A stretch of 8,077 nt of DNA from Alphaproteobacteria bacterium. GTDB taxonomy: Bacteria; Pseudomonadota; Alphaproteobacteria; Rhizobiales; Aestuariivirgaceae. Position numbers and translations under genes: made by a program. Shown here one piece after another: positions 1-7,600 of the stretch. Location of the stretch: assembly GCA_024279045.1 (NCBI GenBank), contig JAJRRZ010000279.1, positions 1-8,077 on the forward strand, read 5' to 3'. The notes under the pieces are model-generated. The model ran no database searches. It was not told the DNA's origin and saw nothing but the letters and a program-made list of their open reading frames with translations. How positions within the stretch are numbered: the first letter of the stretch is position 1; each line of letters starts with the position of its first letter.

Positions 1-37
1 GGAAATTGGCAATAAGCTGGTTTCCTGAAGCCATTCC

Positions 38-77
38 GGCGGGTGGGCACTGCCCGCGCCGGGGTGTGCATCCCGCC
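38..77. other. GC-rich dyad in the 5' flank of the TRAP operon
   Basis: GGCGGG at 38-43 can pair with CCCGCC at 72-77. Alternatively a short hairpin GTGGGC-ACT-GCCCGC forms at 43-57. No T-run follows, so this is a poor intrinsic terminator. It could be part of the leader of the binding-protein mRNA, a regulator site, or the tail of an upstream gene that lies mostly outside the window. No convincing promoter or gene end is visible in bases 1-106. Confidence 0.2.
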
Positions 78-106
78 AACAACTTTCTTCAACCTTATCG
101 GCAAAC

Positions 107-113
107 AGGGAGG
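107..113 (+). promoter_or_regulatory. Ribosome-binding site of the TAXI binding protein gene
   Basis: AGGGAGG lies ten bases before the ATG at 124. It fixes the start there rather than at upstream in-frame codons, because the protein then begins directly with a signal peptide. The same block recurs before the permease gene and the universal stress protein gene. Confidence 0.7.
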
Positions 114-123
114 ACAAGACATC

Positions 124-1097
124 ATGAAAAGGTTTGCCTTCAGCATTGCGGCTGCTTCCGCCATGGCTCTTGCCACGCTTGGCAGCACGGCCAATGCCGA
201 GACGAAGTTCGTTTCCATCGGCACCGGTGGCATCACCGGCGTGTATTATCCCACCGGTGGCGCCATCTGCCGGCTGATGAACAAGAACCGCAAGGAAACC
301 GGCATCCGCTGCTCGGTGGAGTCCACCGGCGGTTCCATCTACAACATCAACGCCATCCGCGCCGGCGAGCTGGAGTTCGGCGTGGCGCAGTCCGACTGGC
401 AGTATCATGCCTACAACGGCACCTCCAAGTTCAAGGACAAGGGTGCCTTCAAGGAACTGCGCGCGGTATTCTCCATCCATCCCGAGCCGGTAACCATCGT
501 TGCCCGCAAGGATGCTAACATCAAGACCATCCTCGACCTGAAGGGCAAGCGGGTGAACATCGGCAACCCCGGCTCCGGCACGCGCGGCACGTGGGAAGTC
601 ATCGAGGAAACGCTGGGCTGGAAGCGTGAGGATCTGAAGCTGGCCGCGGAGCTGAAGTCCGCCGAGACCGGCCAGGCCCTGTGCGACAACAAGATCGACG
701 CCTACTTCTGGCTGGTGGGCCATCCCTCCGCGCTGACGCAGGAGACGCTGGCATCGTGCGATTCCCACCTGGTCAATGCCCGCTCGCCGAAGATCGAGGA
801 GCTGGTGAAGAAAACGCCGTATTACAGCCTGTCGGTGATCCCGGCGGCCTGTATCCGCAGCAGAAGGAAGACGTGCCGACGTGGGGCGTGCGCGCCACGC
901 TGGTAACCTCGGCCAAGGTGCCGGAGGATGTCGTCTATGCGCTGGTGAAAAGCGTGTTCGACAACTTCGATGCCTTCAAGAAGCTGCATCCGGCCTTCAG
1001 CCACCTGAAACCGGAAGAGATGATCTCCGCTTCGCTGTCCGCGCCGCTGCACCCCGGTGCGGTGAAATACTACAAAGAGCGCGGCTGGCTGAAGTAA
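124..1097 (+). CDS. TAXI family TRAP transporter solute-binding protein, frameshifted as read
   Basis: This is the periplasmic binding protein of a TRAP transporter of the TAXI class, which captures a small solute (often a carboxylate or amino acid in characterised systems) and delivers it to the membrane permease. Residues 1-25 form a Sec signal peptide (K2-R3, hydrophobic core, Ala-Asn-Ala cleavage site before Glu26). The mature N-terminus has the family's Gly-rich stretch GTGGITGVYYPTGG, followed by STGGSIYNINAIRAGELEFG and, mid-protein, NPGSGTRGTWEV. The frame that starts at 124 is coherent to about base 841 (Ile-Pro, residue 240). It then runs about 20 unrelated residues to a TAA at 904-906, giving a 260-residue product. 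The family sequence resumes in another frame (GGLYPQQKEDVPTWG onward) and ends at the TAA at 1095-1097. Adding one G in the CCCGG at 840-844 restores IPGGLYP and a 324-residue protein, a normal TAXI length. The intact second half suggests a sequencing or assembly error, or a very recent mutation. The solute is unknown. Confidence 0.9.
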
Positions 1098-1120
1098 GCC
1101 GCTTCGCCTGATCACGGGTT

Positions 1121-1151
1121 GCGGGAAGAGCCGTTACCGGGCTCTTCTCGC
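1121..1151 (+). promoter_or_regulatory. Strong intercistronic hairpin between binding protein and permease genes
   Basis: Bases 1121-1132 (GCGGGAAGAGCC) pair with 1140-1151 (GGCTCTTCTCGC) over 12 bp, with a single G-U wobble and a 7-base loop. It starts 24 bases after the stop codon of the binding-protein gene. Only TCCTTT, a few bases downstream, resembles a U-tract, so full termination seems unlikely. Inferred role: partial terminator or 3' stabiliser that keeps binding-protein mRNA in excess over permease mRNA, a common arrangement in binding-protein-dependent transporters. Confidence 0.6.
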
Positions 1152-1232
1152 GCCCGTCCTTTCGCCATGAAGGCACATAAGCACGCGTATCGGCCTGCAT
1201 GACGCAAGGGCGGCCCGCAACGACCGCTTCGC

Positions 1233-1260
1233 CGGCAACCGTTTGGGAGGACGGCTGCCG
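1233..1260 (+). promoter_or_regulatory. Second hairpin in the 229-bp gap, with a Shine-Dalgarno-like loop
   Basis: CGGCAACCG (1233-1241) pairs with CGGCTGCCG (1252-1260), eight of nine positions matching. The ten-base loop contains GGGAGGA. It sits about 65 bases before the permease start. The loop sequence resembles the ribosome-binding blocks of the operon, but no good start codon follows at the right distance. The rest of the gap (1098-1326) holds no gene I can support. Confidence 0.3.
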
Positions 1261-1312
1261 CACTTCTCGTGCCGCGTTTCGTATGCGGACACAGAGAGGA
1301 AAACAACAGACC

Positions 1313-1318
1313 GGGAGG
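1313..1318 (+). promoter_or_regulatory. Ribosome-binding site of the TRAP permease gene
   Basis: GGGAGG, eight bases before the ATG at 1327, selects that start over a possible in-frame TTG at 1243, which would add 28 residues (MGGRLPHFSC...) that do not look like part of the family. Confidence 0.7.
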
Positions 1319-1326
1319 GGGAGATC

Positions 1327-3975
1327 ATGGCCAGCGAGCGCAAGGTGCATCAGCTCGACGCGGAAGAGCTGGCGGCGGAGGTGGATTCCGGCGCGCGCAA
1401 CCCCGTCGGCTGGCAGGCGAAGGTGTTTCTTGGCATCTGCATCGCCTGGTCGCTGTTCCAGATCTACATCGCCTCGCCACTGCCCGCCCTGCTGCAGGAA
1501 TGGGCGCGCGCCATCGGGCTGGACATTGCCTTCTACATGGGCTCGGTGAAGACGCGGCGCATTCATCTGGCCTTCGCGCTGGTGCTGGCGGCCATGGCCT
1601 ATCCGCTGCTGAAGTCCTCCCCGCGTGATCGCATCCCCTGGTATGACTGGCTGCTTGCCGCGCTGGGCGTGGTGGTAACGCTCTATGGCGTGCTCAATGC
1701 CACCGCCATCGCCGAACGCGCCGGACTGCCCACCAGCACCGATCTGGTCATCTCCGCGCTGGGCATCTCGCTGATACTGCTCACCACGTGGCGCTCGCTG
1801 GGGCTGCCGCTAGTGATCGTCTGCTCGGTGTTCCTGGCCTATGTGTTCTTCGGCGACAAGGCCTGGGTGCCGGAGGTCATCCAGTGGAAGGGTGCGAGCT
1901 TCGGCAAGGCCATGTGGCACTTCTGGATGCAGGAAGAAGGCGTGTTCGGCAAGCCGCTGGAAGTGTCCACCACGCTGATCTTCCTGTTCGTGCTGTTCGG
2001 CGCCATTCTGGAAAAGGCGGGAGCCGGTGGCTATTTCATCAAGGTGGCTTTCGCCCTGCTGGGACACCTGCGCGGCGGCCCGGCGAAGGCCGCGGTGGTG
2101 GCATCGGCCATGTCGGGGCTGTATTCCGGCTCGTCCATTGCCAACGTGGTTACCACCGGCACCTTCACCATTCCGCTGATGAAGCGCACCGGCTTCACGC
2201 CGGAAAAGGCCGGTGCGGTGGAGGTGGCCTCCTCCACCAATGGCCAGCTCACGCCGCCGGTGATGGGGGCGGCGGCCTTCCTGATTGCCGAGTTCACCGG
2301 CATATCCTATTTCGATCTCATCAGGCATGCCATCGTGCCGGCGCTGATCTCCTACATCGCGCTGGTCTACATCGTGCATCTGGAGGCGCTGAAGCTGGGG
2401 CTGAAAGGCCTGCCGAAACCCGAAACAGGCCGCACGTTCGCACAATCGCTGATGCTGTTCGTCGGCGGCTTCCTGGCCACGATGATCCTGTTCCTGCTGG
2501 TGTATTACGGCCTGGGATGGATCAAGACCGTCTTTCCCGGAATGACCACCTCCACGGTGATCGTGCTGTTCCTGGCCGCCTATCTGGTGCTGGCCTGGCT
2601 GGCATCGAAAAAACCCGACCTCGACGTTGACGACCCCAATGCACCGATTACCGAACTGCCGCGGGCGGGCGATGTCGCCATCACGGGGCTGTATTTCATC
2701 CTGCCCATCATCCTGCTGATCTGGATGATCATGATCGAGCGCACCTCCGCCGCAACGGCTGCCTATTACGCGGTGCTGGCCATGACCTTCATTGCGCTCA
2801 CCCAGCATGCGCTGAAAGCCTTCTTCCGCGGCGAGCTGCGCCTGGCGCAACAGTTGCGGCAGGGCTTTGCGCAGTGGGTGGACGGGCTGATTGCCGGCGC
2901 GCGTTCGATGATCTCCATTGCCGTGGCCACGGCTGCTGCCGGCATCATCGTCGGCACCATCGGCCTGACAGGCGCGCATCAGGTCATCGGCTCCTTCGTC
3001 GAATATCTCTCCGCCGGCTCGCTGATCCTCATGCTGCTGCTGGTGGCGGTGATGAGCCTGATCCTCGGCATGGGGCTGCCGACAACGGCCAACTACATTG
3101 TCGTCTCCTCGCTGATGGCGCCGGTGATCATCTCGGTGGGGGCGCAGAACGGCCTGTTGCTACCGCTGGTGGCGGCGCACATGTTCGTGTTCTACTTCGG
3201 TATCCTGGCCGATGACACGCCACCTGTGGGCCTTGCCGCCTTCGCCGCCGCGGCCATTTCCGGCGGCGATCCCATCAAGACCGGTATTCAGGGGTTCGCC
3301 TACGATATCCGCACCGCCATTCTGCCCTTCCTGTTCGTGTTCAACACCGAGCTGCTGCTCATCGACGTAACGCTGTGGAAGGGCATCATGGTGTTCATCG
3401 TCGGCGTCATTGCCATGCTGCTGTTCGCCTCCGCCACGCAGAACTACATGTTCGTGAAGAACAAGTTGTGGGAGACGGCGGCGCTGCTGCTGATCGCCTT
3501 CACGCTGTTCCGCCCCGGCTTCTGGCTGGACATGGTGCAGCCGCCGTTCATCGAGCATCCGGGCACGCAAATCCTGAAGCTGGTGGAACAGACGCCGGAA
3601 AACGGGCTGCTGCGCATTCGCGTGGAAGGGCCGGATTACGACAATCCCGACCGCATCAAGGGCACCTACCTCAACGTGGAGGTAAAGAAGGGCGCCACGC
3701 CTGAAGAACGGCTGAACAAGTCTGGCCTGATGATTACCCGCGAGGGCGAGGTGATGAAGCTGGAAGAGCCGATGCCCGGCACGCCGTATTTCGACCTGGC
3801 GAAGCAATTCGATTTCTATGGCGACAAGCCGGTGGTCATCGTGAAGGTCTATGAACCCGCCAAGCGCCTGCCCAAGGAGGTGTTCTACATCCCCGCCGCG
3901 CTGCTGCTGGGGCTGGTGATGCTGGCGCAACTCTCGCGCCGCCGCAAGCAGCAGGCCGCTGCAGCCGCCGCCTGA
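1327..3975 (+). CDS. TRAP transporter permease, fused small and large subunits (TAXI type) with C-terminal DUF3394-like domain
   Basis: This 882-residue inner-membrane protein is the permease of the TAXI TRAP system, using an ion gradient to import the solute delivered by the binding protein. Residues 1-30 are polar and cytoplasmic. Residues about 30-180 hold several hydrophobic helices corresponding to the small (DctQ-like) subunit. Residues about 205-700 form the large DctM-like subunit, with the family's conserved blocks: SGLYSGSSIANVVTTGTF (263-280), ASSTNGQLTPPVMGAAAF (301-318), LGMGLPTTANYIV (580-592) and ADDTPPVGLAAFAAAAISGG (628-647). From about 690, two hydrophobic segments (about 716-735 and 852-868) bracket a soluble stretch rich in charged residues; this matches the DUF3394-type extension of fused TAXI permeases. 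The protein ends in RRRKQQ and an alanine run. No separate small-subunit gene is needed. The gene lies 229 bp after the binding-protein gene and 24 bp before the stress-protein gene. Family identity is very secure; the solute is not predictable. Confidence 0.95.
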   Translation: MASERKVHQLDAEELAAEVDSGARNPVGWQAKVFLGICIAWSLFQIYIASPLPALLQEWARAIGLDIAFYMGSVKTRRIHLAFALVLAAMAYPLLKSSPRDRIPWYDWLLAALGVVVTLYGVLNATAIAERAGLPTSTDLVISALGISLILLTTWRSLGLPLVIVCSVFLAYVFFGDKAWVPEVIQWKGASFGKAMWHFWMQEEGVFGKPLEVSTTLIFLFVLFGAILEKAGAGGYFIKVAFALLGHLRGGPAKAAVVASAMSGLYSGSSIANVVTTGTFTIPLMKRTGFTPEKAGAVEVASSTNGQLTPPVMGAAAFLIAEFTGISYFDLIRHAIVPALISYIALVYIVHLEALKLGLKGLPKPETGRTFAQSLMLFVGGFLATMILFLLVYYGLGWIKTVFPGMTTSTVIVLFLAAYLVLAWLASKKPDLDVDDPNAPITELPRAGDVAITGLYFILPIILLIWMIMIERTSAATAAYYAVLAMTFIALTQHALKAFFRGELRLAQQLRQGFAQWVDGLIAGARSMISIAVATAAAGIIVGTIGLTGAHQVIGSFVEYLSAGSLILMLLLVAVMSLILGMGLPTTANYIVVSSLMAPVIISVGAQNGLLLPLVAAHMFVFYFGILADDTPPVGLAAFAAAAISGGDPIKTGIQGFAYDIRTAILPFLFVFNTELLLIDVTLWKGIMVFIVGVIAMLLFASATQNYMFVKNKLWETAALLLIAFTLFRPGFWLDMVQPPFIEHPGTQILKLVEQTPENGLLRIRVEGPDYDNPDRIKGTYLNVEVKKGATPEERLNKSGLMITREGEVMKLEEPMPGTPYFDLAKQFDFYGDKPVVIVKVYEPAKRLPKEVFYIPAALLLGLVMLAQLSRRRKQQAAAAAA

Positions 3976-3985
3976 ACCCCAGCCC

Positions 3986-3991
3986 GGGAGG
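3986..3991 (+). promoter_or_regulatory. Ribosome-binding site of the universal stress protein gene
   Basis: GGGAGG lies in the 24-base gap after the permease stop, eight bases before the ATG at 4000. The stretch GGGAGGACAAG is identical to the one before the binding-protein gene. Confidence 0.7.
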
Positions 3992-3999
3992 ACAAGATC

Positions 4000-4476
4000 A
4001 TGAGCGAAGCCATCTACAGCAAGATCCTGCTGCCCATCGATCTGGGGGAGCCCTGCACTTGGGAAAAGCCCTTGCCTGTGGTGCTCAACATGGTGCGCAA
4101 CAGCGGCGCGCATCTGGATGTGCTGACCGTCATTCCCGACATGGGCATGCCGGTGGTGGGCAGCTTCTTCCCGCCGGATTTCGAAAAGAAAGCCCGCAGC
4201 AAGGCCGAAGAGGAATTGCAGAAATGGATGGCGAAATATCTGCCTGACGATGTGGATGCCGAGGCCTGGGTGAGCGTGGGCAGCGTTTACCACAAGATCA
4301 TCAAGGTGGCGAAAAGGCTGGGCACCGATCTGATCGTCATGGCGTCGCACCGGCCCAACATGCAGGACTACCTGCTTGGCCCCAATGCTGCGCGGGTGGT
4401 GCGGCATGCGCCGATGGATGTATTCATCGTGCGTTCGGACTGTCCGCCAGAGGCTGTGGACGACAAGCGGCAGTAG
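4000..4476 (+). CDS. Universal stress protein (UspA family), TRAP-associated
   Basis: A 158-residue single-domain cytoplasmic protein of the UspA alpha/beta fold. The N-terminal strand KILLPIDLGEP (8-18) has the usual Asp (D14). The C-terminal half carries GTDLIVMASHRPNMQDYLLG (108-127) and AARVVRHAPMDVFIVR (130-145), which are the family's nucleotide-site and final-strand regions. Classical ATP-binding members carry Gly-x2-Gly-x9-Gly-Ser/Thr here. This protein has Ala115, Arg118 and Gly127-Pro128, with the middle spacing one residue shorter, so ATP binding by the classical motif is doubtful. UspA-like proteins encoded with TRAP permeases are known; TeaD of the Halomonas ectoine transporter TeaABC binds ATP and lowers transport. 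By analogy this protein may regulate the upstream transporter (inference). It is the last gene of the operon and is followed by a strong terminator hairpin. Confidence 0.93.
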   Translation: MSEAIYSKILLPIDLGEPCTWEKPLPVVLNMVRNSGAHLDVLTVIPDMGMPVVGSFFPPDFEKKARSKAEEELQKWMAKYLPDDVDAEAWVSVGSVYHKIIKVAKRLGTDLIVMASHRPNMQDYLLGPNAARVVRHAPMDVFIVRSDCPPEAVDDKRQ

Positions 4477-4517
4477 GCGAAACCGCAGGTTCGACCGTCC
4501 GGCTGGCCAGTCGATCG

Positions 4518-4569
4518 TGAAGAAAGGTGTTTTGTGGTCAACAGTGTCGGCCACAAATACTTTTCTTCA
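4518..4569. terminator. Bidirectional terminator hairpin between convergent genes
   Basis: Core stem TTTGTGGTC (4531-4539) pairs with GGCCACAAA (4549-4557) around a 9-base loop. After one bulged T (4530), the stem continues with 4518-4529 (TGAAGAAAGGTG) against 4558-4569 (TACTTTTCTTCA). The total is 21 paired positions, including three G-U wobbles on the + strand. The 3' arm gives TTTTCTT on the + strand and the other arm gives CCTTTCTTC on the - strand, so RNA from either side ends in a U-rich stretch. It lies 41 bases past the stress-protein stop and 35 bases past the helicase stop. Confidence 0.75.
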
Positions 4570-4604
4570 GGAAAAATCGGGCTGCGGGCTGGCGGACGGG
4601 TTGA

Positions 4605-7600
4605 TCATGTCTGCAGGAAATCGCGGGTGCGGGTGATGATATCCGCCAGGCCCAGCCGCTCGATGGAGGCACCGGGTGGAAAGGCCGGATGGAAGCGGCT
4701 GGAGAGGCGGTTGTCCAGCAACACGAAGACGCCTCTGTCATCAGCCTTGCGGATGAGCCGCCCGAAGGCCTGGCGCAGCCGCAGGCGCACCTGCATGTCC
4801 GTCCAGCGCTGCCGCCCGAAGGCCTGCTGGCGGGCGCGCTCCAGAATGGTCGGGCGCGGCCAGGGCACCCTGTCCATCACCAGCAGCCGCAACGAGCGGC
4901 CCGGCACATCCACGCCGTCGCGCACCGCGTCGGTGCCCAGCAGGCAGGCATCTTCCCGCGCGCGGAACATGTCGATGAGCGTGCCGGTATCCATCGCATC
5001 CACATGCTGCGCATACAGCTCCAGTCCGGCTTGCGCCAACGGTGCGAGAATGCGCCGGTGCACCGCACGCAGGCGCGAGATGGCGGTGAACACCCCCATC
5101 GCCCCGCCACCGGCGGCAATGAACAGTTCGCGACAGGCGGCAGCAAGCTGATCGATGTTTTCGCGGTCGATGTCGGTTGCCACGAACACCCGCGCCTGGC
5201 GGGCATAGTCGAACGGTGAGGGAAAGCCCGCGCGCCGCGCCACCCACGGCAGATGGGTTGCGCCGGTGCGCACTTCCGCGCCCTGCCAGCCGCCATCATC
5301 CGCCGCCACGTCGTCGCGCAGGGTGGCGGAGGTGATGACCACCGAATCGGCGGGTTGCAGCACGCATTCGGCCAGCGGAATGGTGGGATCCACCCAATGC
5401 GCATGCAGGCCGATGTCATGCTCTTGGCCATGGGCGTAATCGATGGAGAACCACATGACGATGCTGTCGGCGCGGCGGCCATGCGCGGCATTCTGCCCGT
5501 CCTCGCCTTGCCTGTCCGACAGATCCCGCGCCGCGCTGCCGTCCGCGGGCGGATGCACCAGGCGCTGCAGCATGGCGCGCCAGCCGGCCAGCACCAGTTC
5601 ACCACGGCGGATCAGCGCGCGGGCCATGCTCTGCAGGCGGTTGCGCTCGCTGCTGGTGAGGGTGGCGCTCTCCTGCTCCAGCCGCGCCAGCAGGATCGTG
5701 GCGAGATGGTGCATATGCGCCTGCACGGTGGCCAGCGTCTGCTGCAGGGCTTGCGCCGCTGCCGCCAGGCCATCGATGAGCGGTTCGCAATCGGCCTCCA
5801 GCCCGTAGGCGGGAGGATTGCTGGCGGGGGAGTTATCGGCGGGAGAATTGCCGATCCGATTACGACGGGCATTGCGGGCCAGCACCTGCTGGCGCACATG
5901 GGCGAAGAAGGCCTCCGCCACGCCTGCCGGTGCGCCGCCTTGCAGGCGCGCACGCCAGCCCTCCGCGGGCAGGGCGCGGGCGGCTTCCTCCAGTTGCTGC
6001 AACACCTCCAGCCCGCCAGCCAGCGTGCCGCCGCCGCCCAGCAGATCCCCCAGCCGCTCTCGCAGGCCACGGCCACGGCGGCGCGTGCCTTCCGCGCCGC
6101 GAATCCAGCGCCGCATCTCCGCCGCCTCCAGCATGCTGAGATGGCCGGAAAAGGCCGAATCGGCGGCATCGAACAGGTGGTGCCCCTCGTCGAACACCAG
6201 GCGCGCCAGCTCCAGCCTGTCCAGTTTCTCATGTGGCGTGGTTTCGCCCAGCAGCACGCTCATTGCCGCCTGCGTGAGCACCACGGCATGGTTGGCGATG
6301 ACGACATCGGCGCGCTCGGCGCGTACGCGGGCCTTCTCGATGAAGCATTTGCGGAAATGGCGGCAGGCGGCATAGGTGCATTCGCCGCGCCGGTCGGTCA
6401 GCCCCAGCGCCGCCGGGGTGGCCGCCGCCAGCCGTTCGCCGCCGAGCAGCGGCATCAGCCAGGCGGGAAAATCACCCCCCACCATGTCGCCGTCGCGCGT
6501 GGTCAGCAGCCAGCGCGCCAGCAGCGCCGCCAGCAGCAGCCCACGTGGGCCGCTGCCCGCCAGTTGGCCGATGTTTTCCTCCATGTTCAGCAGGCAGGCA
6601 TGGTTCTCGCGCCCCTTGCGCACGCTAACGCGGCGGCGGCGCACGGCTTCCTCCGGCCACAGGCGGGCGGCCTCCGCCAGCAACTGGCGTTGCAGGTTGC
6701 GCGTGTAGGTGGCCACCCATACGCTACCCGCGTTGCGCCGCGCCCACAGCGCGGCGGGAGCCAGATAGCCCAGCGTCTTGCCCAGGCCGGTGCCGGCCTC
6801 GGCCAGCAGGGTGATGTTTTCGTGCTTTGACGGGCGCGGCGCGAAGGCTTGCGCCACTTCCGCCGCGTAGCGGTGCTGATCGGGGCGCTGCTCGGCATTG
6901 GCACCGAGGATGCGGCGCAACTCGCGCACCGCCTCTTGCGGCTGCACCGGCTGCTGGCCAGGTGGCGGCGCGGGCGGGTTCTCCTCCCACTCCGGCAGCC
7001 GCTCCCAGGCGGCGAGCGCATTGGTCTCGAACAGCCCCGCGCCCGGTGTTGCCAAAGATGCGCCCTGCCCCGCGCCGTTCGCGGCATTGTCCCGGAGCGT
7101 GTCATCAACGCCCAGCGCACGCAGCACGGCCCGCGCCCAAGGCCAGCCTGCGCGCGCCAGCATGCGCGCCAGTTGCGCGGCCTGATCGGGCGCGGGTGCC
7201 TCGCGCGCCGCCAGCCGTTGCAGCAGCGCCTCGGCCAGCGTGTGCAGCGTGCGCGGGTCGTCATCGTCCAGCATCAGCCCAAGCACGGCGCCGAAGCGGG
7301 ACACCAGCGGCGGCACGGCTACCGCCGGCATGACGAAGGCGAACAGCTCCGCCACGTCGTAATGCCGCGCGCCCGAGGCGGGCGTTGCGGCGCTGGTGGC
7401 GGGCTGGCCGGTGGCGATGCGGCCCAGACGGGCCAGCAGCATCGGCGCATGGCACAGCAAATGCGGCTGTTGCTGCAACCGCTGCAAGGCCTGCGCGGCG
7501 TTCAGCATTGCCGGTTCACCTTGCCCACACCCGGCGACGGCCCGCGCGCCGGCGCCAAACGTTGTCAGCGCTGGCAGGGCTGCAATGTCGACAATATGCT

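Noticed and set aside
1..28. Possible C-terminal end of an upstream gene (frame ending in TGA at 26-28)
   Set aside because: Only eight codons are visible and nothing identifies a family, so it cannot be supported.
836..850. Programmed ribosomal frameshifting in the binding-protein gene
   Set aside because: No slippery heptamer of the X-XXY-YYZ type is present at the junction, and TAXI binding proteins are not known to use frameshifting; a lost G is simpler.
1243..1326. Longer permease starting at TTG 1243
   Set aside because: The added 28 residues do not resemble a TRAP permease N-terminus, while the ATG at 1327 has a well-placed GGGAGG.
1810..2979. Open frame of 389 codons on the - strand opposite the permease gene
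   Set aside because: Antisense to conserved TRAP membrane segments, with biased composition and no start signal.
3160..4554. Open frame of 464 codons on the - strand opposite the permease and stress-protein genes
   Set aside because: It spans two well-supported genes and their gap, is extremely rich in His, Gln and Arg, and has no family features; it is a shadow of codon bias.
5253..6830. Open frame of 525 codons on the + strand opposite the helicase gene
   Set aside because: It is exactly antisense to a clear DinG-like gene, has a Gln/His/Arg/Gly-rich composition typical of antisense frames in GC-rich DNA, and shows no recognisable motif or ribosome-binding site.
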